A DNA stretch of 64,000 bases from a virus. This document shows, piece by piece, positions 48,010 through 57,691 of this stretch (its first letter is position 1; each line of letters opens with the position of its first letter). Location of the stretch: IMG/VR virus record IMGVR_UViG_3300050821_001265, positions 1 to 64,000 of that record; one strand, 5' to 3'. The notes below the pieces were generated by a model. The model searched no databases, had not been told where the DNA came from, and was given only the letters and a program-made list of their open reading frames with translations. A program made the translations under genes and the position numbers.

Positions 48010-48737
48010 GGCAGTCCTGCATATTTATCTGGTGGTGTAAGATTGCTGTAATCATAAACCACCAATGTATGAGCTGGCTTCCACCGATCAATTAAACATT
48101 CAAGGTCTTGCGCGTAACCAATCCTCAAATGCGGGTCCAATCCGGCTTCACCGGATCCGACCCGAAACCACATCAGCGGAGCTAGATGAACATGGACTTG
48201 CCAAAAAAATCGAATTTCAGGCGGACCGATTTCCCATCGAAAATCCTCCATAAGTTCTGGATGCTGCCCTGGCGTATCATTCCACAATTCCATTCCTCGC
48301 GTATCACCAACTTGCGATACACCGCAAGTGAACGGAGCAAACTCACTGATTGAAATGTTATAGCCAAGCCAAGCCGCAACATCGATGAACCACTGTCGGT
48401 TTTGAGCACCGAGCAGGGTCATCTTAAAGACCAGCATTTTTTGCCGTTCAGCGAGCGTCAAAGCACTTTTGAAACAAGGATCAGGAAGGCCCCAATTTTC
48501 CTCCCATCGATCCAACATTTCTATAGTCTTACGCGGATCGGATTCAGTCTCCAAAAAATCAGCAGCGCGACTATCAACGAAACCAAAAATGTTAGCGAGG
48601 CCACGCACTAACCGCATGAGCACGCTGTCTTCATCACGCGGCCACACCGGACCTGTGGGCAATAAATCCGCGAGCGCAGCCGCGTAATCATCTCCAGTAC
48701 GCCGCAGATGGCGATCTACAACAGCAATCTGATCCAT
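48006..48737 (-). CDS. Mu gp48-like baseplate/tail protein (DUF2313/YmfQ)
   Basis: 243 residues. Begins with YAAALADLLPTGPVWPRDEDSVLMRLVRGLA, the hallmark of the YmfQ/DUF2313 family that links the baseplate to fibres in Mu-like tails. Follows the gp47-like gene as in Mu. Confidence 0.85.
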   Translation of the reverse strand: MDQIAVVDRHLRRTGDDYAAALADLLPTGPVWPRDEDSVLMRLVRGLANIFGFVDSRAADFLETESDPRKTIEMLDRWEENWGLPDPCFKSALTLAERQKMLVFKMTLLGAQNRQWFIDVAAWLGYNISISEFAPFTCGVSQVGDTRGMELWNDTPGQHPELMEDFRWEIGPPEIRFFWQVHVHLAPLMWFRVGSGEAGLDPHLRIGYAQDLECLIDRWKPAHTLVVYDYSNLTPPDKYAGLP

Positions 48738-48742
48738 GCCAT

Positions 48743-49861
48743 TTATGGTGCGTAGATGATAGAGCCCAAGATCGGAAGATGCCCATTGTCAGGCATCGGT
48801 GTGCTTGTAAAGGTTAGTTCATAAGTATTGAGTCCAACAACCTGACTAAGAGCCTCATCTAATGAACTCCTATGCAATGTTTCGCCCGGTATTGCTTGTG
48901 TCAGAAACATATGTCTAACGGAGGATTCAATCCCGGCGCGAATTGCTGTCGTGTCCGGTACCACTGATCTAAGCGTAAAATTAATCGGATACGGAATTGG
49001 AGCAACAACAAAAATATCCTTCACAGCAACCGGACGTACCTTATCAATCCACTGGGCCACAGCCAGAACATCCTCTGCTGTAGGAATACCGTAATTGTCA
49101 GCGCGCAATATATCCATCATAAATCTAATCACGACCGTACCCGGTCCCAATTCCAACGGATACGCCCATGCGCGCGTTACACCGCCAAAGGACAGCGCCC
49201 AGCGAACATAATCCTCTTGCGATCCTCCCATCGGGGGCTGTTGGATGCGCTCAAGTACGCGCGCTCGCAAATCGTCGTCGGTCTCGGTATCTGCGCCACC
49301 ATGAAAATCATTATTAGCAATTGCTGTGTTATCAATACCATCAACGACAACCTCAAATTGTAAAACATCTCCGACCACGAGATTACCTATTGCACCAGGA
49401 TCGAGTGCTCGCACTGGCACAGATGAACCTGATGCTGAGATGCTAACTTGCGTTAGCGTTTCAAAGCTAATGTCTGTAGTTGATAATTGTGCTGCCGCTG
49501 GTACGACAGTACCCTGCGTACCAGTCACAGTCACGGTGCCAGTTGCAAATTCCGCCGCCTTCCGTCCGAGCGTTCCATCAGAATTTGTCAGCCAGATTTG
49601 CCCGTGACGGTCTAACCATTCCGTTTCTGCTGTATCTGGCATCAATTGTTTAGCTAGCCAATCTATATAGCGCAACACCAAATGAGCTAGACCTGAAGTC
49701 GCGTCCGACAGCACCCGCAGCATAGAGTTGCCGAGGGTCGCTGCCGCATTGAGCGCCGCTAGAATACGTTGCTTTGGAACGATCACTGTCGCCATAGTCG
49801 CGGCAATAGCGTCGCGCGTCATGGCGCGAACGTCCCGCAAGCTTGGCGTCGTCCATGGCAT
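48743..49861 (-). CDS. Baseplate J-like protein (Mu gp47)
   Basis: 372 residues. TPSLRDVRAMTRDAIAA at the start, ETEWLDRHGQIW, ATGTVTVTGTQGTVVPAAAQLST, and ETDDDLRARVLERIQQPPMGGSQEDYVRWAL are signature segments of the baseplate J/gp47 family. It forms the baseplate wedge with gp46 and gp48. Confidence 0.9.
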   Translation of the reverse strand: MPWTTPSLRDVRAMTRDAIAATMATVIVPKQRILAALNAAATLGNSMLRVLSDATSGLAHLVLRYIDWLAKQLMPDTAETEWLDRHGQIWLTNSDGTLGRKAAEFATGTVTVTGTQGTVVPAAAQLSTTDISFETLTQVSISASGSSVPVRALDPGAIGNLVVGDVLQFEVVVDGIDNTAIANNDFHGGADTETDDDLRARVLERIQQPPMGGSQEDYVRWALSFGGVTRAWAYPLELGPGTVVIRFMMDILRADNYGIPTAEDVLAVAQWIDKVRPVAVKDIFVVAPIPYPINFTLRSVVPDTTAIRAGIESSVRHMFLTQAIPGETLHRSSLDEALSQVVGLNTYELTFTSTPMPDNGHLPILGSIIYAP

Positions 49862-49876
49862 TATGTGACTTCCTAT

Positions 49877-50416
49877 TTATTTGGATTGATACGGGTCTTG
49901 CCACGAGACTTGCCTGATCTCATCCCACAAGTTTTGGAATTGCAACGCGATTGCGGGAAGCGGGCCACGATACATCGTAAAGCCAACTTGAATGGTATCA
50001 CGATCAGTACGCTCCGCGCGAACATCAATTCGTGTACAAACACCATGATCTATGAATGGCTGTAACGCTTCACGCGTGTAAATCTCGGCGCGGCCAAGCG
50101 TAGAACCTATGCGTGCCTCTATGGGCGTAATCTTCGCGCGCATTAGCTCCCATAGACGCGACCCGATTGGCCAACCATCATATAGGAGTTCGGCATCTAG
50201 ATCGCCCCACCATCCGCGCCGATCAGAAACCCCATCAGGGCCTAGCAAATCTGGCAAATCATCATCAATGTCCGCGAGACCGTCAGTACCAAGCGCAATC
50301 AATAAACTGGTAGCGAGTTCCTGCGTCTCATCTAATGTGCCCATTGGCTTTAACAAAATGTCCATCGTCACTAACGGCTGAAGCGTTACGATATTAATGA
50401 TACGAATATCGGCCAT
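49877..50416 (-). CDS. Mu gp46-like baseplate protein
   Basis: 179 residues. SDRRGWWGDL and IGSRLWELMRAKITPIEARIG are typical of the phage GP46 (gp25-type wedge) family. Sits directly before gp47 in transcription order. Confidence 0.85.
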   Translation of the reverse strand: MADIRIINIVTLQPLVTMDILLKPMGTLDETQELATSLLIALGTDGLADIDDDLPDLLGPDGVSDRRGWWGDLDAELLYDGWPIGSRLWELMRAKITPIEARIGSTLGRAEIYTREALQPFIDHGVCTRIDVRAERTDRDTIQVGFTMYRGPLPAIALQFQNLWDEIRQVSWQDPYQSK

Positions 50417-50433
50417 TTATCCTGTCCCATATA

Positions 50434-51324
50434 TCAAAGCGACCAAGTGATGATGCAGAGACCGGGAGCGGCTGGAAGCGCTGCGCCGGTAGTCACGGTA
50501 ATACCGCCACCGCCTAACGGCAATCCTCCCACATTGACTGCGCTTGTTTGTGCCGGACTTATGGCATTGCTGTGCGAGTCATAGGTACCATCGACTGTTG
50601 CCGACCCGCCGACAATTCCGTGACCAGCGCCGCCCGTTATGTTCACATCACCGCCAGTTGCGGTTCCGCCCGGGGACGTAGCCGCGCCTATATTAAGACC
50701 AGAACTACCTCCGTTGGCTGTTAGCGTTGGTATAGTTAGCGAGCCTGATTGCAACAGGCTCTGACCGCCATTCTGGCTACCAAGCCCGCCAATACCCGCT
50801 GTAAACTGTATTGTTGCGCCCGGAACAAGTCCGGTTAATGTTTTTTCCAGATAACCGCCGCACCCGCCAGCGCCACGAGGTATGCCACTAGCATTCGAGC
50901 CTCCACCTCCGCCACCTACAAGTTTAATGAACGCCTTGGTAAAGGGAAACGGAACGAAAATGTTTTGTGAAGTCGTATAAGTAATGGTTGACGATTTTGG
51001 TTGCCATGACTCCTCTCGCCACACACCGTTTTGATCCGCGAAATATTCACCGACATCCCCAGCATTCGCGGAGCGATTTGCCCCAGTTAACAAAATGAGA
51101 TGCACCGGGTCATGCTGGATAATAATACGAGCATCAAACCGGCAGCGCTTCTCGACCAGCGTACCGGGACCAAATGAGGTAATCGTAACGACCGGAGCTG
51201 GAGAGACCGGGCCAACGATATGGACACGGTTAGAATCAACCGTATCCAAATCAGTCAGCGTCGCGGCATTGATCGGCTGTTCCGGCGCAACCCCCATCGC
51301 CGAAATGATGTGGATTTTCGACAT
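50434..51324 (-). CDS. Glycine-rich baseplate-region protein
   Basis: 296 residues. The N-terminal half is beta-rich (VHIVGPVSPAPVVTITSF, FDARIIIQHD). The C-terminal half has the glycine-rich FIKLVGGGGGGSNASG and later Gly blocks ending CIITWSL, the same domain type as the 939-residue protein. Inserted between the gp45-like and gp46-like genes, where Mu has nothing comparable. Possibly a baseplate-attached adhesin. Confidence 0.65.
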   Translation of the reverse strand: MSKIHIISAMGVAPEQPINAATLTDLDTVDSNRVHIVGPVSPAPVVTITSFGPGTLVEKRCRFDARIIIQHDPVHLILLTGANRSANAGDVGEYFADQNGVWREESWQPKSSTITYTTSQNIFVPFPFTKAFIKLVGGGGGGSNASGIPRGAGGCGGYLEKTLTGLVPGATIQFTAGIGGLGSQNGGQSLLQSGSLTIPTLTANGGSSGLNIGAATSPGGTATGGDVNITGGAGHGIVGGSATVDGTYDSHSNAISPAQTSAVNVGGLPLGGGGITVTTGAALPAAPGLCIITWSL

Positions 51325-52325
51325 CAGGCAGGCAACGCCTTAACGTGCTTCGCGTCGCCCTGAACGGTGACGACTTGTCGAGCCTTGCTATCGTCGCCTG
51401 TCTGCTCGGTCCCGAGTATTACCTGACCGCCGCTATCCGATGGCGTTACCAACTCGATCAGCGATTTTGCCTCGTTCTGATTCGGCGCTTTGCTAGTAAT
51501 CGTTGTGCGGATTGCCTTGATATCATGGGTCTCAACCGAATCATGAGTCATGTGCGTCGCGTTCCAGTTCATCTTTGAATTGTCGCCGCCATTCCACGCC
51601 ATCGTCGGAGCGTTCCAAGTTAAGGTCCCCGTCGTCGTCCAAGTGATCCCATCCATATCCATGACCATCGAAGAATAGATGGTCTTCGGATCATCCTTGT
51701 CCATGATCTGGTGTTTAATCTGTGGCTTGTATTCACCTTCGTCCTTGTACGTATCTTTATTGCGATGAGTAACTGTAAACGATTTACGATCAAAATGAAC
51801 GGTAGCTAACACATCGTCTTTCATATCGGTCTTGGTCGCCTGAATTGCTTTCTTCCGATCCTCCTTTTTCATATCCATACCAAGCGCACTCAAAGGATCA
51901 GTTGGAGTGTTCTTATCTTTTTTCATTATACGAAAATCAAGAACCAAATCGTGCGGAACCGAAGCATTAATCCCGGAGCGCGTTATATGAACCTGCTGAC
52001 CTTGATCATCATAAATCATCAACTCGCCATTTTGCAATCCTGTAATCCGGTAGCGGCGATCATCAGCCGCTATAAGCACCATATGAGTACGAACCCCGCC
52101 AATGCTTGCGGCAATCTCTTCGAGGTTACCCAAACTATTCTCAACGTGCGGAACCGACGTCAAAAACGGAAATTGAAAGCGCTCAACGCCTATACGTTTT
52201 TCTTCCGCAAACAACTCGATGTCGTGCTCTTGAAGTAGCTTCGTATCATCAACCTTCTTTACCAGTATCGCCCGCGATAGCATATTGTAAATGCGAGTAG
52301 CCATATCATATGGGGTTGATCGCAT
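51324..52325 (-). CDS. Mu gp45-like baseplate spike protein
   Basis: 333 residues. ATRIYNMLSRAILVKKVDD and VERFQFPFLTSVPH, then an OB-like domain (HMVLIAADDRRYRI) and a long beta-helical stretch with repeated VHFDRKSFTVTHRNKD-type strands form the expected gp45 spike. It pierces the outer membrane. Longer than Mu gp45. Confidence 0.85.
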   Translation of the reverse strand: MRSTPYDMATRIYNMLSRAILVKKVDDTKLLQEHDIELFAEEKRIGVERFQFPFLTSVPHVENSLGNLEEIAASIGGVRTHMVLIAADDRRYRITGLQNGELMIYDDQGQQVHITRSGINASVPHDLVLDFRIMKKDKNTPTDPLSALGMDMKKEDRKKAIQATKTDMKDDVLATVHFDRKSFTVTHRNKDTYKDEGEYKPQIKHQIMDKDDPKTIYSSMVMDMDGITWTTTGTLTWNAPTMAWNGGDNSKMNWNATHMTHDSVETHDIKAIRTTITSKAPNQNEAKSLIELVTPSDSGGQVILGTEQTGDDSKARQVVTVQGDAKHVKALPA

Positions 52326-53450
52326 TTAGCCTGGCCCTGGTTTAGCCGGTTGTGGCGTACTCGCTCCTCCTGGTACATCGAAGTTAAGATGCGCCGAACT
52401 TAACCTGCTAACCACATGCAAACTTGCCAACGACCCTTGCTCGTTATCCTGAGTGAAAGTTACACGCTGAATATATAACTTATTATTTTTGAGCATCAGC
52501 ATAGGTGAATCAACGTTCACGCTATCACCCACCTTCCACAATTCACCGCCATCGCTTTGCCACCCATAAACAACAATATCAGCCGTGATGTTGTCGTTAA
52601 AGACCCACAGCGTTTCATAATCCATACGTCCGATTGCTTCCTGCGTCGTTAACCGCCGATCCCCAAGAAACAAATATGGTTTGTAGCCCAATCCTTTCGC
52701 TCCCGGATTATCCGCGTGCGCTGCTGCCTGCGCCGCGCGTCTACCCCAATAACTATCCTTACCATTCGTCGCCCCATCATCAACATGTTTGGAAAATATT
52801 GTAGTGTTCTCTATTCGGCACGAAGCTGATTGAATATTTTTCCCTTCAATTAAACTTCCACCTGAAGAGCCGGTAACAGAAGCGTATGCAATCACCTTAC
52901 CATGCTCATCATCAAACAGGGTAATCCCGCGATGCCTCGCCAATCGACCTAGAAAATTGAAAGTTGTTTCACCAGGCATAATCTGAGCATCATCAATCTG
53001 CATCTCAGATAATTGAGTAGACCCTCTCATCTCCAACTGAACGCCTTGTTTCTTTAACACAGCAGTCGCAATCGCTTGCCATTTCTGATTAAGAAATTGA
53101 CCGCCGTTATGATCCTGCGGGAGAACCGAAGCGTCAGTAATCTTCCCAGCGTTTGACTTTCCAGAGATTAAAACATTATGCTGAAAAGCATCATAGTGCG
53201 CGTTACGACAATTCACTGTACCGGTCAGAAACAATTCGCCAGCAAACTTAACCGTACAATCATCACCCGGAATAATCTGTAACGTTGACCAATTTGGAGA
53301 TGACTGACCGCCTGACGACGATACAGCCTCGGTAGCTAGGAACGCGAATTCACGCAGCGTTCCAAACTCCGCTGTAGCTTGTATCTGTTCCCACGCACTA
53401 AAGACTTGCGAGCCTATTTGTAGATCAACGGTCTCTTTTCGCTTTGGCAT
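52326..53450 (-). CDS. Baseplate hub protein (Mu gp44/gpP-like)
   Basis: 374 residues. The gpD/gp27-type hub fold is indicated by a beta-barrel start (DLQIGSQVFSAWEQIQA), PGDDCTVKFAGELFLTGTV and the ETTFNFLGRLARHRGITLFDDEHGKVIAYA segment, ending in a Pro-rich tail. Sits between gpN-like and gp45-like genes as in Mu. Confidence 0.85.
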   Translation of the reverse strand: MPKRKETVDLQIGSQVFSAWEQIQATAEFGTLREFAFLATEAVSSSGGQSSPNWSTLQIIPGDDCTVKFAGELFLTGTVNCRNAHYDAFQHNVLISGKSNAGKITDASVLPQDHNGGQFLNQKWQAIATAVLKKQGVQLEMRGSTQLSEMQIDDAQIMPGETTFNFLGRLARHRGITLFDDEHGKVIAYASVTGSSGGSLIEGKNIQSASCRIENTTIFSKHVDDGATNGKDSYWGRRAAQAAAHADNPGAKGLGYKPYLFLGDRRLTTQEAIGRMDYETLWVFNDNITADIVVYGWQSDGGELWKVGDSVNVDSPMLMLKNNKLYIQRVTFTQDNEQGSLASLHVVSRLSSAHLNFDVPGGASTPQPAKPGPG

Positions 53451-53452
53451 AA

Positions 53453-54169
53453 CTATGCTGTAAGCAATATTCCTTCAACCGGACAAAATGCCGGATGAAC
53501 GATATTGTTTTCTGTGATTAGTTGGGATACCCGCAGATCAGTATTGAATGGAGATTGGGTCGCATCGGGATAACGCCAGTTCGCTAATTTCAAAGCCGGA
53601 TACGGAGACGCTGTTGTATAATTGATAATCGTCGGCAAAGGTCGCGCGCGCACCGTCAAATCATGAACCATTGCGGCCTGTAGAGCGAGAACTTCCCGAT
53701 AATTTTCTATGTCACCACGATCCGCCAAAATTTCAACTGATGGTGTAAAACCATTCAGCATCCGGGTAAGATACGAATTAACGTCCTGCCGACTAACAAA
53801 CGTAGTGTTAGCGGTTATTAGAACTAACGCAGATAACAAATAAATGATACCAGCATCCTTGACCGCTTGTCCTGGTAATGTAATGACAGGTTGGTTATGG
53901 AACTCAGTTAACACACGATACATATTGTCAAAGGTCGCCCCAGCAGCGACCGCCGTTGTAACAATATTAAGCATAGCATCGCCAATATGCGATCCATCAA
54001 TTAAGGTTCCATACCTCAACAGCAATTCAGCATTCGTATAAACGTCGTTCGCTACGCGGCGCACATCAGATGATTGACGCCCAGTCTGCGCACCAGGCAC
54101 CGTTGTAATAATCGCCATCGCAAAATACTGAACGATGGCCATTGCTTCTTTTAGCTCCGATAATGTCAT
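53453..54169 (-). CDS. gpN-like protein, C-terminal part
   Basis: 238 residues, helical. Contains VRRVANDVYTNAELLLRYG and the Pro/Leu-rich ARPLPTIINYTTASPYPALKLANWRY seen at the end of Mu gpN-type DNA circularisation proteins. ATGA overlap with the N-terminal part suggests a gene split that still makes both halves. Confidence 0.7.
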   Translation of the reverse strand: MTLSELKEAMAIVQYFAMAIITTVPGAQTGRQSSDVRRVANDVYTNAELLLRYGTLIDGSHIGDAMLNIVTTAVAAGATFDNMYRVLTEFHNQPVITLPGQAVKDAGIIYLLSALVLITANTTFVSRQDVNSYLTRMLNGFTPSVEILADRGDIENYREVLALQAAMVHDLTVRARPLPTIINYTTASPYPALKLANWRYPDATQSPFNTDLRVSQLITENNIVHPAFCPVEGILLTA

Positions 54170-54687
54170 CTATTGGTTCCGTTAAATGCATCTACTTGAG
54201 AATTCAAATTTCCAGCAGCGAATGCTGACGTGCTGTTCGCAGATTGTGAAGCAGCAGCTGCTGTATCCTGCGTCGGTGATGACCCAGCATCGGAGCCCGC
54301 TTCTACGAACATCATCTCAAAAGTACAGTAACCTCCTCGCTCACGCGTCTCAGTTACTGTATAATTTGTACAGATAACTTGCATCGGACGAAGGAGCGGA
54401 TGAATTAATTGACCTGGCCCTTCCTTCTCTAAAGCATCTGTTAGCTCATCGCGCGGTCCGATATAATCAGGGCCAATCAGATAACCTGTAATAGGATGTT
54501 GAACCGCGCGCCGCCCCATATCTTCAGAGTAGGGCGTATCACGCTTCGGATATTGATGAACTGCCACGCGGCGTCCTGAAGCGCGAGCATCGTTTTCAGT
54601 ATAGAAGATGGCGCCACGAAATGAGGCTTGCTGATACCTATCACGCCACGGATTAGACGGCATCCCATATTGAGTACGTCCGGGCAT
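54166..54687 (-). CDS. gpN-like protein (DNA circularisation), N-terminal part
   Basis: 173 residues. PWRDRYQQASFRGAIFYTENDARASGRRVAVHQYPKRDTPYSEDMGRRA is the recognisable N-terminal domain of the Mu gpN/DNA circularisation family. The protein ends in a Ser/Ala-rich tail after about residue 130, where one-piece homologues continue. Confidence 0.8.
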   Translation of the reverse strand: MPGRTQYGMPSNPWRDRYQQASFRGAIFYTENDARASGRRVAVHQYPKRDTPYSEDMGRRAVQHPITGYLIGPDYIGPRDELTDALEKEGPGQLIHPLLRPMQVICTNYTVTETRERGGYCTFEMMFVEAGSDAGSSPTQDTAAAASQSANSTSAFAAGNLNSQVDAFNGTNR

Positions 54688-56747
54688 TAGCTATCAAACC
54701 CATCGTTGAACGCGGTCTTCTCCATCTGCCAAGCACGCCGTCGCTTCATTTCGGTTTGACTAAATAATCCATCGGCATCAACAACCGCCTTCGTTCCGGG
54801 AGGCGCGGCGATATCAACCTTCAGCGTCGCGGACCCTTCGACCTTAGTACTGAATGCTTGCGGATCGATGCTAGGCGTCATCAACTGCGGCGGTTGTAAT
54901 AACCGTTGCCTAAGTTTATCATCATCTTCCTTACGAAAGGTTGAACCATCATCCGATAATCGTTTCATCGCCTCGTTGGATGGTTGTCGTATATCGTTTA
55001 ATTGCTCAGTCGCGCTTTGCTGTAATCGCCGCGCCTGATCTCCAGTCTTCGTCTCTTGTTCTAATCCTGGCTTGCTATATGGCGCCGTCGCTTTCCGCAA
55101 TGGATCAACTTCATCGCCACCTAGTTTACTCATAACATCAACGGCAGATTTTATATCTTCCTTTGATCGTTTTACATCAGCGGTAGGTCCCTCAAGCTTC
55201 AATCCTTTAGCTAAATTTTGGCTCTGAGCATATGCGTTCATACCCTCAACGATACCCTGCTTCGCGCTCTCCTTAACATCATCGCCGCTCGCGGGAGGTT
55301 CTGTTGGCAGCGGAACACTAGGTTGTGTGCGCGGAGGCGCCTGTTGTTGATGCAACAACTTCATAGTAGGCGAAAGATTATTGACATCTGCTTTAGCTGG
55401 CGCAGTCGGCTTGAGGAGGTTCCTAATATCCGGAATAGTTGTATCTTCATCCGGGCCGTAAGGCGACAACTTCGGTCCTTGTTTATCTGGATCAAGTTGA
55501 TCATACCAATCTGGCATTGGGGCTGGCGCGACTGGATACCCCGGCATAGTCAAATCCGCGCCTTGAGCAAGAAGCGCGTCCCGCTCCTCCTTGTTGGTTT
55601 GCCCTTGGAAAAGTTTTTCAACAGGTACGGTAATCGGCTGCGTTGCGGTTCTCGGCTTTACCTCGCCAGTGGTTGCTTTGTCTATCGCTTCCTGACCTTT
55701 CCGAATTGCTTGCGGTATCCATCCGCCTGCAGCATCACGCGCAGCTTGATCTCGCCCTAGTTTATCCAAACCAGTTTTAGGATCAACCTCTGGTGGTGGC
55801 TTATTCTTCTCATCTTCAGGAGGCTCCGGTGGCCGCTCTAACATTTTTAGCAATAATTGACCTAATGGTGAATTGAGGAACCGTTCGCCATACTCCGGCA
55901 ATTTTTCAAATCCAGCCGTCATTCCTTTCATCATCTTATCGATGCCAGGAATCAAACCGACCATAGCTTGTTCGTAGAACTTATCCCAAGTAGTCCAGAA
56001 GTCCGCCATCGTCGCTTTTAGCTTCGCGGCGTTCTCAAACATCTTCTTGGCTTCGTCCGGGTCCATCTCCTTCATTTGCTTTTTTCGTTCATAACCAGCT
56101 AACAACTTAGGTACAGACTCATCTGTATTCAAGAACTCGCGAGCAAAGCCAGCCGCCAACGCTGGATTAAATTCTTGCAATTTCTTCAGATGCTCCATCA
56201 GACCTTCGAGATACTTTTCTGAATCACCGGCAGCAGCAGCAGGGAAAATCTTTTGATACAGATTATCTAACCCCGCCGCCGCCCACTTTGCCCGAACGCC
56301 ATCGATGTTCTGCCCAATCTCCAGCATATCATCCGCGACACCTCTAAATGTTTTGAGACCTCCTTCGATGCCTACCGCCCGCATCGCGCGGTCCCAATTG
56401 ATTGCAGAACTTGCGTTCATATTCAAAATCGAAGCAGTATTCCTCAACGAGCCAAGAGTACTTGAGTAGTCAATCGCAGCCTTGGTCAACCCGATCATTG
56501 ATCCGGTGACCGCCGCTATGCTTAACCCGGCTTTAATCCCGAATGACGAAAGTGCCGGAGAAGCAACTTGATTGATTGCGTCGCCAAACCCCTTGACCGA
56601 ACCGCCGAGACCCTTAAACTTTGCTGTTGTTCCCTCGGTGTCGGCAGTCTTCTTGAAATCAGAGAATGCCCGCTCCATTTGCTTGAGCGGCGCGCTGGTC
56701 TCATCGACCAGCCTCGCTACCATTCTTAATACTGCGTCGTCGGGCAT
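54687..56747 (-). CDS. Tail tape measure protein
   Basis: 686 residues. The N-terminal third is helical with coiled-coil traits (SAPLKQMERAFSDFKKT) and a hydrophobic region (LSIAAVTGSMIGLTKAAI). Residues about 300-600 are Pro/Glu-rich and repeated-like. No muramidase motif is seen. Position directly after the chaperone pair and before gpN fits. Length predicts a modest tail. Confidence 0.8.
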   Translation of the reverse strand: MPDDAVLRMVARLVDETSAPLKQMERAFSDFKKTADTEGTTAKFKGLGGSVKGFGDAINQVASPALSSFGIKAGLSIAAVTGSMIGLTKAAIDYSSTLGSLRNTASILNMNASSAINWDRAMRAVGIEGGLKTFRGVADDMLEIGQNIDGVRAKWAAAGLDNLYQKIFPAAAAGDSEKYLEGLMEHLKKLQEFNPALAAGFAREFLNTDESVPKLLAGYERKKQMKEMDPDEAKKMFENAAKLKATMADFWTTWDKFYEQAMVGLIPGIDKMMKGMTAGFEKLPEYGERFLNSPLGQLLLKMLERPPEPPEDEKNKPPPEVDPKTGLDKLGRDQAARDAAGGWIPQAIRKGQEAIDKATTGEVKPRTATQPITVPVEKLFQGQTNKEERDALLAQGADLTMPGYPVAPAPMPDWYDQLDPDKQGPKLSPYGPDEDTTIPDIRNLLKPTAPAKADVNNLSPTMKLLHQQQAPPRTQPSVPLPTEPPASGDDVKESAKQGIVEGMNAYAQSQNLAKGLKLEGPTADVKRSKEDIKSAVDVMSKLGGDEVDPLRKATAPYSKPGLEQETKTGDQARRLQQSATEQLNDIRQPSNEAMKRLSDDGSTFRKEDDDKLRQRLLQPPQLMTPSIDPQAFSTKVEGSATLKVDIAAPPGTKAVVDADGLFSQTEMKRRRAWQMEKTAFNDGFDS

Positions 56748-56894
56748 CTAGCGGCGTTCCTGAGCTGAGTTGATCTCTTCAATTAGACGATTGGTATAAT
56801 ATACGTCACGACTCAATTCGCTGATCGGCTTTCTAAGAAAGACATCTGGAGAGACCGAATAGTATTTCGCCAAACGGTAGCAATTCAATATCAT
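56748..56894 (-). CDS. Tail assembly chaperone frameshift extension (Mu gp42-like)
   Basis: In the -1 frame relative to the upstream gene, an open frame runs through the T run to a TAG directly before the tape-measure ATG. An ATG at 56894 could also start a free 48-residue protein (MILNCYRLAKYYSVSP...), overlapping the upstream stop as ATGA. The sequence is helical and Tyr/Arg-rich, as in gp42/GT-type extensions. Confidence 0.75.
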   Translation of the reverse strand: MILNCYRLAKYYSVSPDVFLRKPISELSRDVYYTNRLIEEINSAQERR

Positions 56895-57298
56895 AGTCTC
56901 CCCAAGTCTGGCAGAAAAAAAATTTGTACCGCCAGACTACACGTCGCCCAGTCGCGCGCCTTCATCTCCAAGATACTTTTCGGACTGATATTGGCGAGGC
57001 GCGCCATCATCAATGTCATCTTCTTGGAATCAATAACCGGCAGCGGCGGCCAACCGCGACTAAAATCATTGCTGACTGGATTACCAACCGCATCAATATC
57101 CATTGCGGTAGGTTCTCGAAAGGTTAGAAAGGTCGTGACCGGACTCATGTGAGTAGCGATCGGTCTGCCCAATTCTATCTTAACCTCTGTCGGCAAACCA
57201 TCGTCCGATGGTCGCCGCTCTTCTTCAGGCGGAATGCTCACGGCTGGCGGGTCTACTGGCGCCGTCGCGCCGCGCGGCTTCGTCGTATGTTCGTTCAT
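56891..57298 (-). CDS. Tail assembly chaperone (Mu gp41-like)
   Basis: 135 residues. LPTEVKIELGRPI, VTTFLTFREPTAMDID and the C-terminal SILEMKARDWATCSLAVQIFFL match phage tail assembly chaperones (Mu gp41/E-like). Near the end is a perfect slippery heptamer T TTT TTT (56921-56915) in the correct frame for -1 slippage. Most product would stop at 56891, and a minority would read into the extension. Confidence 0.8.
   Translation of the reverse strand: MNEHTTKPRGATAPVDPPAVSIPPEEERRPSDDGLPTEVKIELGRPIATHMSPVTTFLTFREPTAMDIDAVGNPVSNDFSRGWPPLPVIDSKKMTLMMARLANISPKSILEMKARDWATCSLAVQIFFLPDLGRL
56915..56922 (-). promoter_or_regulatory. Programmed -1 ribosomal frameshift site
   Basis: On the minus strand AAA is followed by eight T. 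The zero frame reads ATT TTT TTT, giving the X XXY YYZ heptamer T TTT TTT. Slippage joins the two chaperone frames, as known for lambda G/GT and Mu gp41/42. Confidence 0.75.
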
Positions 57299-57660
57299 GA
57301 AGTCATCTCACTACAATTCATCCCTTCCCACCGAATACGCGCGAAGCCTTCACGCGTGTTCATTTCTATTCGTCCCGCCTTCCACGCGTTGCGTAGAACG
57401 TAGGAGTGCCCGTTGATAAGGTCCGCTTGGATAGTCGCGTCCGTGACTAGCTCGACATCCTCCCAGTTGATCGTCGGGTCTAACGATATGTCAGCCTCGA
57501 TATATGGCACAGCAGGAAGTTCCTGATAACCATGCACACGATCTTGACCGGCAAGGCCGGTGCGCTCGACGCGACCCGGATTGATCGTCAAGTTACCACG
57601 CAGGGCGATAGGCGCGCCATCAGTAAACAGGAACGCAGTACCAGCGATAGCTTGTCCCAC
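57295..57660 (-). CDS. Tail tube protein (Mu gpM-like)
   Basis: 121 residues. AGTAFLFTDGAPIALRGNLTINPGRVERTGLAGQDRVHGYQE and the Asp/Glu-rich middle (YIEADISLDPTINWEDVELVTDATI) are typical of the Mu-like tail tube family. It forms the hexameric inner tube and lies between sheath and chaperone. Confidence 0.9.
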   Translation of the reverse strand: MGQAIAGTAFLFTDGAPIALRGNLTINPGRVERTGLAGQDRVHGYQELPAVPYIEADISLDPTINWEDVELVTDATIQADLINGHSYVLRNAWKAGRIEMNTREGFARIRWEGMNCSEMTS

Positions 57661-57691
57661 TTAAACCTCCTACTTGTTCGAGATGTTATGA

